Positions 56,761 to 64,000 of a stretch of DNA of 64,000 nucleotides are shown piece by piece (within the stretch, counting starts at the first letter, position 1; every line of letters starts with the position of its first letter). The position numbers and the translations under genes are program-made. Where the stretch lies: assembly GCA_003255065.1 (NCBI GenBank), contig QAOA01007490.1, positions 82,745 through 146,744 on the forward strand, written 5' to 3'. A model generated the notes under the pieces. The model was not told the origin of the DNA. It searched no databases and saw nothing but the letters and a program-made list of their open reading frames with translations. This DNA is from Cercis canadensis (Eukaryota; Streptophyta; Magnoliopsida; Fabales; Fabaceae).

Positions 56761-57256
56761 ATAATCCATAAGGGACACATGCCATCCACTATCAAATATA
56801 AAATAGCCCCTATTTAATTAAAGGGTTTTTCTAATCTACCTCTCATTTAAAAGCGTAACGTTATACCACAATCTCTCACTAAGAACATTCTAGTGGAACT
56901 CGCATCTTGAAATTAGTGTTAATTTAAAGATTTCAAAAAAAAAGAGTCATACACCTAATATGAATCAAAACAAAAAGTATCTTATAAAATGTATAAATAG
57001 AACAATACAGAAAAATGCTGAAAAAAATCAAATAGTATTTTTCTTTGACACAACTAAACTTAATGCATGACTCAATTATTCAAGATCTTTGTAACGGCAC
57101 CAATTTTAAGACGTGGGTCTTGCCAGAACCTAATAGAGTAACGCTACCCCTAGCTAGCTTAGGAAACCCTCTATTTAAATGCTCCCTAGGAGTTTCTAAG
57201 TCTCACAATCAATCTTAGTACCACCTTCAAAAAAGAGGATCCACTTCACACCAAAA
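56761..57256. other. Spacer with possible promoter of the chalcone isomerase-like gene
   Basis: No coding. CTATTTAAATGC at about 57170-57181 lies about 80 bases before the ATG at 57257 and may be its TATA box. Confidence 0.35.
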
Positions 57257-57625
57257 ATGGCACCAGCATCATCCATTACTGAAATGAAGGTGGAGAACTT
57301 CAGGTTTCCTGCACTGGTGACCCCTCTAAGCTTGGACAAGTCCTACTTCCTCGGTGGTGTAGGTACTCATACTTCACATGGTTTATGATTGGAATATTAA
57401 TAAGAGTCTTAGAGAAGAGTGAAAAATATAGAAAGATAGCTTAATTTATTTTTAAAACATGTTTTGTGCAATTTTGTGAAGTTTATGTAATTTACTATAT
57501 TCAATTTATTTAATCAACAAATTTAGTCGTTGGTTAATTTTATTATGTGTAAGGGTAAAAGGGCTGCAAATAGATGGAAACTTTATCGAATTCACAACAA
57601 TAGGAGTGTACTTGAAAGGTAGGGT
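57257..57625 (+). pseudogene. CHI: Chalcone isomerase-like gene fragment (exons 1 and 2)
   Basis: Chalcone isomerase closes chalcones to flavanones in flavonoid synthesis. Exon 1 (57257-57362) begins 'MAPASSITEMKVENFRFPAL' and ends in 'YFLGGVG' with a GT donor, just where CHI genes have their first intron. Exon 2 (about 57554-57625) reads 'VKGLQIDGNFIEFTTIGVYL', the conserved V-R-G-L-E-I-Q-G-K-F-x-x-F-T-A-I-G-V-Y-L block. The AG at 57552-57553 would give a one-base phase mismatch with exon 1. Coding stops at 57625, where a copia-type LTR begins, and no later exons were found. It is therefore a truncated pseudogene. Confidence 0.8.
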
Positions 57626-57813
57626 TGTAGAAGACAAATCTTGAGTAGCACATGTATATATATTTGTATCTATACAAAAGTGTAACCCTAACAAACTATT
57701 AACCTTAGCCTAGGTTTGCTGTAACTAATTTACAAAAGAAATTAAAAAAGTATTATCCTTTTGTTAGGTTTTCGGTTATAATACTGAGAGAGAAATATTT
57801 TGAATTTGAAACA
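57626..57813 (-). repeat. Probable 3' LTR of a Ty1/copia element
   Basis: On the minus strand it runs from TGTTTCAAATTC to GTCTTCTACA (TG...CA, 188 bp). It is preceded by a purine-rich tract (CGAGGGAGTGATAG) directly after a copia pol C-terminus. No second LTR or target duplication is seen. Confidence 0.55.
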
Positions 57814-58000
57814 CTATCACTCCCTCGCAAGACGATAGTTCCATCTAAAACACCAATCTTGGATCTTAGCTTTGAGAAATTAGATGTGGCGAAGGGTTTA
57901 GTGAGGATGTCTGTGAGCTAGTCTGTGGTAGAGACATGGCAAATTTGAAGATTCTTTGATGCAACTCTTTCACGCATGTTTTGTCAAATTTTGGTTCGTA
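57814..58000 (-). pseudogene. Ty1/copia pol C-terminus (RNase H end)
   Basis: Minus strand reads 'LQICHVSTTD', a stop, then 'LTDILTKPFATSNFSKLRSK' and 'IGVLDGTIVLRGS'. This is the characteristic A/T-D-I-L-T-K-P-L...L-R-S-K-L-G-V...L-R-G-S end of plant copia polyproteins. Only about 60 codons are present; the rest of the element is missing. Confidence 0.75.
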
Positions 58001-60613
58001 AATTGCTTAAGGAGGACTAGATACATTTTTAATGGGACTAGCTCTAGTAGGCTTGATTGGTGAAAAACTAAGGCACCTTAAAGAGCTTAGTTGGATAGCT
58101 TAGAGGGCAATGGGCTCGAAGCTAAGGGAGATGGGTCTTATAGCCCAAAGATCTCCTACTGTGGCTGAGTTAGACCCGCGTGAGGATTGTTGTAGCACTA
58201 TTAGCACTTGGTCCAACAATTTTGAGGATTCTAGACTGGACTAGTAGTATTTATGGTGTTATTCATGGTGGTTTAAGATGCCTTGGGGAGCATTAATGGT
58301 GGAATCTTGAGATTCTTAAATGGGAATGATTGATGAAGTTATGAAGATGGGTTCTTCAATAGAGTGAGAATGATTGGTATGGCTGTAGCAGTAGAAGAAT
58401 ATTTAATAAGGATATTCTTCAATGGTGAGAATATTCCATGGTTAAAGGTGAGTGTAGTTGAAGAATATTCAATGAAGTGTTCTTTAATGAAGTTTTGAAA
58501 ATAGCAGAGTTTTTGATTTTTTTTTTTTATGTTCTTATGGACCTTACTTTCAATGTTTGGCAAAGGAGTTTATTTATAACTGGAGGAGAAAGTCCTTGGG
58601 TTTGACTAAACTAGGGAGGTTTTCTGAGGAAGTAGTTTTGGCATTAAATGTTGGGGAAGGCTTCAGCATAAGACAAAACAATGTTCCTGAGGGACTTTGA
58701 TAAGCATTAAACGCTCTGGTAGGGAGGTTGCATGATAGACATATAAGTCAAAGGTAGAGTTGTTGATTAAAATGGCTTTATGATCAGGTCCTATGTTTAG
58801 AAGGTTGGGGAATGTGTTGACATTCCTAGGTTAATCAAGGAAGCATAAATAGACTAGGTAAGCACAATGGTGTTGAGATCCTTTGCATTAGGGAATTATG
58901 GCTAGCTAGGGAGCTATGTTAGGAAAGCTTGCTGCCTTTCTCAAGAGAGAGATTGGGTGATGTTGACTTGTCTATGGTAGAAGGAAAAAGTGCTTTAGTG
59001 CTAGAATCCTTCATACATAGGGTCCCATGGCCTCATACTAAGATGCTTAAGGGGTCTTAGGGAGGTCATTAAGAAACCTCTTCTTATTGGGCTTTACCTT
59101 AGCCCAAAGCCAACCAAACCACTTATCATTGTTGGGTTCCTAAGTAACATCTATAGCCTATTAAAATAGGCTAGAGCCCCAGCCTGAGCGGGGTTGATTG
59201 AGGGTGAGGTCTATGGGCCTCGAGGCGTGACCAAAGGATGTGCTAACCTTAGTCAACAATAAAGAAACTACCTCCATAGAGTAAATACTTGCTTATGGAG
59301 GAGCAGGGCATTAGCCTTTCTACTTGGGGATGCTTTTAGGGATATTACTAAGCAACCAGACACTTATTTGTCTCAGGAAGCACTTGGTGAGGGCAACCTT
59401 AGGAGCTGCAGCAGCAAAGTGTCTTCTCTTAAAGGTGGTGTCACTAGACCAGTTGGTAGCTGTGGCTTTACTAACTCTGGACAAAGGGTCTGCGACAACA
59501 GTTCCCTTTAGGGCTTTTATATATTGGGCCTCTTTAGGCTATAGGTGGACTTTCTTAGGCCCATCTTAATTGGTGATTACTTTTATCAACCACATTAATC
59601 AAATCTAGTATTTATATTAGCCCCCTTATTCATTGGTAAAATGAAATTGCTTTGTTTTGTTAATGAACATAAAGAAAACTAAGTGTTTACCTTTTGACTT
59701 ACCATGGGGTTGTGCCTTTCTTTGGTTTCTATGAGACTTTGTTTTAATTGGAGTTTGATTTTTTATTAATTATATAAAGTTAACTAGAGCTTTATTGAGC
59801 TTTTACTCCTACTGGAGCGGTAGCCCCTAGATCTTCTGTTGGACCAGGTTAGTTTTACATCTACGACCTTTCATAGGATCTTAGCTTCTGTAGGAGCTTT
59901 GAATTTTATGACTTCTTATGGAGCCAATTGTAGCTTTATAGGCTTTGCCTTTGTTGAAGCATTCTTTTCAAAAAGCTTGAGTTTGGTATCTCTACAGGGT
60001 GCCATGGCTTCTGTGGGAGCCATATGTACCATTACCAAATTTTTTGATGTTGGAAGTTTTGTCATTATGAGAGCGTTTAGTGTCAAGTGCTTTAGAGAAA
60101 ATTTTCTTTGTTTAGGAACTTCTCTTTCTTTCTTACTAGGGCTTCTTTCTTTTAATTTCCTTGTTGTACCCTAAAGGTCTTATCAACTTTCTAGAGGAAA
60201 GAGAAGATTTATGGCTAAGGCTGATACCTTTCCCTTGAAGTGACACTGCTTTTTTTTATTTATTTATTATTATTATGAAGAACCGCAAGCGGTTTCCTTT
60301 TCTCTCTCCACCTCATAATACCTACAAATGTGGTGTCGCATTCCCACTTTTCCTGGCCTCATTTAACACATAGTGGGGGCGTGTCTTGCCATTGCCTCCA
60401 ATTGCCATTTTCATTAAATGGGGAAACAACTTTTTCTTCCCTTATTTAAACTCTCTCACTTAATCATTTTTTACTTTCCCAATTTGCTTCTTCTTGCTCT
60501 TTGCTTTCTCCGTTCTCCATTTTCTTTGCTATCAGCCTTCTTTGTGTTTCTCTGAGTTCCAGAGTTTTCTTCCATCTTCATTTCTCAAGCTTTCTTCCTT
60601 TCTTTAGAATCCA
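58001..60613. other. Non-coding region upstream of the second PMD gene
   Basis: No gene recognised. 58340-58510 holds short repeated units (GAAGAATATT(T/C)AAT..., TTCTT(C/T)AATG). TTATTTAAACTCTCTCAC near 60442-60460, followed by a CT-rich leader to 60613, looks like a promoter and 5' UTR for the gene that starts at 60614. The ORF at 59839-60174 has no recognisable motif and is doubtful. Confidence 0.4.
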
Positions 60614-62512
60614 TGGCCAAGAAAACTGAAAAACTTCTGCCAAGGCCAATTCATCTTTTGGTTCTGCAGGTCAAGCTTCTACTCCACCAACATAACTCCC
60701 TCTTCCCCTGAACTTTGCTGTGTAGACCTCTGCTCTGAGGCCGGTGGTGACTGAGAGGGCAGAAGAAAGACTTGGTGCCTCTGCCACTTGTTGTCAAGCC
60801 CTTTACTCATCCTCCTACTACTGGAAGAGAATTTCACTCAAAGGATCTGCGGATCGAGCCAAAAGGGCATATTCACTATTTCTTAACTTTTTCTCCCTCT
60901 TTTGACCCTCAAGTGAATGGATGCATTCTTTGTTCCCGCATCATCAGAGGGTAGTTCCCTTGGAGCCATGTCCAAGCCACTGTTAAGACAAATCCACCAA
61001 CTGGGTGGCCATCTTAGGTTAAGGATGTTTTTTTTAGAACAATCCTTTTATTGTGGCGTTGTTCAACATGTTGGGCATTAAAGAAGCCATCTGGGCTTCT
61101 ACCTAAGTAGGAGTATGTAGGAATGTCGATACCATCAACATCGTCTTGTAGCGGTCGAACAAGAGAACTCACACTTTCTTCACCTCTTAGGAGGAGTTTA
61201 CTCCTACCTTAGAAGACATTAAGGTTTTGTTAAAGCTGTCTTGCTTTGGTGATACATATCTATCTTCCTATAAGTAAGATGTGGCCACAATCGAGGTAGC
61301 TATGGCTCTGAGGAAGGCCTCCACCATCTGCAGCCACCCCTCATTAGGTCCTCTGCCTTTGAGGAATCCTCTGATGTTGCTACTACTGCTACTATTAATA
61401 CCCCTTATGCTTTTAAGGGCACTAAGAAGAAGACCAAACCATAGTTCAAAACCACTCATGTTGCTTGGATTATGCGTTTCTATGGCGGCATGCTAGAGGG
61501 AGATGTTTTTGAAGCCGGTCCAAAGAAGGAGACCGCCTTGGAGATCCTAGCCCTACTTGCCTGTTGGGTAGGGAGGTTTAATTTTCAAGGGCCTCCCTAC
61601 AAAGCTCTTAACCATGCTTCTATCAGGCTTGGTGCCATACTTTCAACATAGGTCAAGCTCCCTTTGGCGCCTTTGTACGTTGGCTGCTAGTATGCACAAC
61701 TGGACCAAATCCAAGAGCAGATGCAGCTATCCTATGTTCGTTATGATGTAGTAAGTTACATGAATAATTGCTTTTTTCATATCTTTTTTTACGAGTGTTT
61801 CAAGTCTTTTGGCCCTTCCTTCCTTTACCCGGATGTCCCTTCTAAGAGCCTTGAGGGAGGAGAGGGTTCCTTTGTTATGCCCAAGCTGGAAGTGAGGTTC
61901 TGCTACTTGTCACATGCTAGAAAGACCAAGGTTCCTCTGATTGAAGTAATTGATAATGTGGAAGAGTTTGTGTTCAGGCCTTACACTATTCTTCTAGATG
62001 TTAGAATTGACGATGTGTTTATTTTTTATGTTGCTTCTACTACATAAGGGAAATGACCTTTTTGGCATTTGTGCATGGTGTCCCAGTTCCTACTAGGTTT
62101 CATAGTGATAGACTTTTCGGGTAGCTTTGGTGGAGCCCTTTTTGTCTACTCTTACCACCCTGACAAGATGATGAGACAATTTAGGCTAGACCAGTTGGAA
62201 TGTGCCCCCACTCTTGCAGAGGACTCTTAACATTGGAATGGTGATGTAGTCCTGCTTATTTAGCTTTCCCATGCCTTTGTCTGGAGTGAGTATGGCTGTA
62301 TATATAATTGCTGGAAGTATTAGAGGTGTCTCTGAAGGTTGGTTGAGATACTTTCAACACTTGAAGGAAAATGTCAAAGGTTTTGAGAAGTTGAGGAATA
62401 TTGAGTCGCCTAGGACTTAAGTAAAGAAACTTCCCACAATGGTCACTCAGGATCCCTTCTTTGCCAAGGTTGATGAGTCTACTGCCACGGCCACTTCTAT
62501 GGCAAAGTCTAC
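60614..62512 (+). pseudogene. Second plant mobile domain (PMD) gene, transposon type
   Basis: From ATG 60614 in changing frames. An N-terminal block is at 60772-60954. A segment recalling 'SFFTSWEEFTPTLEDIKVLL' lies near 61175-61225, which is the T-P-T-L-E-D-V motif of transposon-borne PMD proteins. Next come 61450-61620 ('THVAWIMRFYGGMLEGDVFE') and 61721-62047, open for 108 codons ('KSFGPSFLYPDVPSKSLEGG'). 62060-62215 contains 'HPDKMMRQFRLDQ', the family's P-D-x-M-x-R-Q-F-G-x-x-Q block. It belongs to a different PMD group from the MULE copy. Multiple stops and frameshifts are present, and its 3' end is cut by a family R LTR at 62513. Confidence 0.65.
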
Positions 62513-62703
62513 TGATAAGCTATCAAGACTCTTCAAATTAGTGAATTTATAATCGGTTCACCAAAGCTATTTGTAGCATAAGGTAACACTGAGTCGAACC
62601 AAAGGATTATTTTAATTATAGAATCAAATTAAGGAGCTTACAAACATGGGGGTTGTTTTGTTGGATTAATTAATAGAAAGTAATTAAAAGTGGTTAACTA
62701 AAA

Positions 62704-62866
62704 ATAATGGACAGAAAGTAATGACAGAAAGTAAAAGGCAAAAAGTAATAGCAGAAAGTAAATGGCAGAAAGTAATGGTAGAAAGTAATAGCAGAAAGTA
62801 ATTGGCAGAAAGTAAAGGCAGAAAATAAAGGTAGAAAGTAATGGCAAAAAGTAATGGAAAGTAATT
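62704..62866. repeat. Minisatellite GGCAGAAAGTAA(T/A)
   Basis: About eleven imperfect 13-16 base units (for example ATGGCAGAAAGTA, AATAGCAGAAAGTA) in tandem, present only in family R copy 5. It explains the low-complexity ORF on the opposite strand. Confidence 0.9.
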
Positions 62867-63011
62867 GACTTTAAGAAAGGAATCAATCTAAGGAATCAAC
62901 TAATTCTAATTTTAATCCGTCTTTGATTACAAAAGATTCATTCAATCATTAACTTAGTTCTTGGCCATAGAACACATCAAGAAGCCTCTAAGTTGTCTAT
63001 GGATCTCTACT

Positions 63012-63447
63012 GGATAAGCATCCAGAATTCAATTAATTAAGGTTCATTGAATTAAGCATCCACTAATCCAAATTAATTTAAAGTCCAGAATCCAGCCAAG
63101 GTTAAATAATCCATCTAAAAGCTTAAAAACATTGTTTAATCTTTACAATCTTATTTTAACATATGAAATTAAGTAATTATCATATGAACATTCAAATCTG
63201 AATTTAAGCAACTCAAACAGAATTAAATGNGGATAAGCATCCAGAATTCAATTAATTAAGGTTCATTGAATTAAGCATCCACTAATCCAAATTAATTTAA
63301 AGTCTAGAATCCAGCCAAGGTTAAATAATCCATCTAAAAGCTTAGAAACATTGTTTAATCTTTACAATCTTATTTTAACATATGAAATTAAGTAATTATC
63401 ATATGAACATTCAAATATGAATTTAAGCAACTCAAACAGAATTAAAT
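63012..63447. repeat. 218-bp direct duplicate with an n between copies
   Basis: GGATAAGCATCCAGAATTCA to CAGAATTAAATG occurs at 63012-63229 and again from 63231, with a couple of differences and a single n at 63230. It is probably an unmerged contig overlap. Confidence 0.7.
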
Positions 63448-63659
63448 GCTGAAAAGTAGTTGATTAATCATTGAATAAATAGCAGTTAAAACAGAATCTC
63501 AGAACATTGTTTAATCTTTACAATCTTATTTTAACATATGAAATTAAGTAATTATCATATGAACATTCAAATCTGAATTTAAGCAACTCAAACAGAATTA
63601 AATGTTGAAAAGTAGTTGATTAATCACTGAATAAATAACAGTTAAAACAGAATCTCAGA
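63345..63659. repeat. Tandem duplicate of about 157 bp without an n
   Basis: AACATTGTTTAATCTTTACA through GTTAAAACAGAATCTCAG is present at about 63347-63502 and 63503-63659. Since no n separates the copies, it may be a real tandem duplication within LTR copy 5. Confidence 0.65.
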
Positions 63660-64000
63660 ATCAATAATCAAAACAGCTAAAACCTGGATTGATCTAAGTG
63701 ATTAGCCCTCCATGAACATGAAGGAATGATCCAATACAAGAAAAAGCAAAGAAAAACTATAGAGATAAAGGAGGCAAGAAAAATTGTCTAGCCAAAAGAT
63801 GTGAATCTCGGATGCCTCTTCTCCTATATATAGACATCCAAAAATAACTACACACCTAAACTACCCTTAGGTCAAAATTATTCTCATGAGCCTTAGCTTT
63901 AATTTGGCTTTGATTTGGGCTCAATTGGGCTTGGAATGAAGGAGTTAGGCCCATTTAAGTGTCAACAGGTCTCTGGACTCATCAGCCGGCTTCAACAGGC

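Larger units (their letters stand above)
62513..64000 (-). mobile_element. Family R LTR copy 5, runs off the window
   Basis: Starts TGATAAGCTATCAAGACTCTTC after TCTAC (62508-62512) and follows the order of the other copies (GTCGAACCAAAGGATTATT, CAAGAAGCCTC, GTCTACTGG-type and TAGCCCTCCATGAACA blocks). It is diverged from copies 1 and 3, and lengthened by the minisatellite and duplicates noted separately. The end lies beyond 64000. Confidence 0.8.

Noticed and set aside
59839-60174. 111-codon ORF with repeated 'S/A-x-G-A' segments
   Set aside because: No domain recognised, and composition follows the T-rich DNA; kept only as part of the upstream region.
62698-62886. Repeat ORF of Phe/Leu/Tyr units
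   Set aside because: Opposite strand of the GGCAGAAAGTAA minisatellite in an LTR.

Overview
The window looks like repeat-dense nuclear DNA of a flowering plant, most likely a eudicot. It is AT-rich, has no operons or Shine-Dalgarno-led ORFs, and almost every long coding remnant is from a plant transposon, an endogenous caulimovirid-like (pararetroviral) fragment, or a broken host gene. I see no convincing intact host gene, no rRNA or tRNA gene and no CRISPR. It is a draft assembly: there is one 487-base N run, and several single 'n' characters sit between direct duplicates.

Layout. 1-2.5 kb: minus-strand caulimovirid-like remnant with an initiator-tRNA-Met primer site and movement-protein-like coding. 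2.55-15.82 kb: a large, decayed Mutator-like element (MULE) with diverged terminal inverted repeats. It carries a plant mobile domain (PMD) gene on +, an unrecognised 211-codon ORF on -, a degenerate telomere-like array, and a MuDR-type transposase gene on -; another repeat is nested in the PMD gene. 15.83-20.3 kb: plus-strand caulimovirid-like capsid, zinc knuckle, protease and truncated RT remnants, then an unrecognised K/E-rich coding tail. A 420-bp TRIM with a perfect 5-bp target duplication interrupts the capsid part. 24.15-28.8 kb: hAT transposase (BED finger, DUF659, dimerisation domain) split by a solo LTR. 31.5-38.8 kb: minus-strand plant L1-type LINE with a hAT-like MITE inside its RT.

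40-58 kb is a nest. A DODA-like (LigB extradiol dioxygenase) pseudogene on - is cut in its CDS by a 7.4-kb Ty3/gypsy element (42,769-50,173). That element contains a solo LTR, the N gap and a probably false duplication of its gag. Beyond it lies a second Ty3 element on -, carrying two more solo LTRs, then a chalcone isomerase-like gene fragment on + truncated by a Ty1/copia LTR. 60.6-62.5 kb is a second, transposon-type PMD pseudogene interrupted by another LTR.

One LTR family of about 1.2-1.45 kb occurs five times (26.6, 40.2, 45.8, 51.4 and 62.5 kb). Three copies have both ends and exact 5-bp target duplications, so they are solo LTRs. The nesting gives a relative order of events: host genes, MULE, pararetroviral and Ty3 insertions first, then TRIM, MITE and solo LTRs. 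Products do not appear to work together as a pathway. The two recognisable host remnants (DODA-like and chalcone isomerase-like) are both disrupted.
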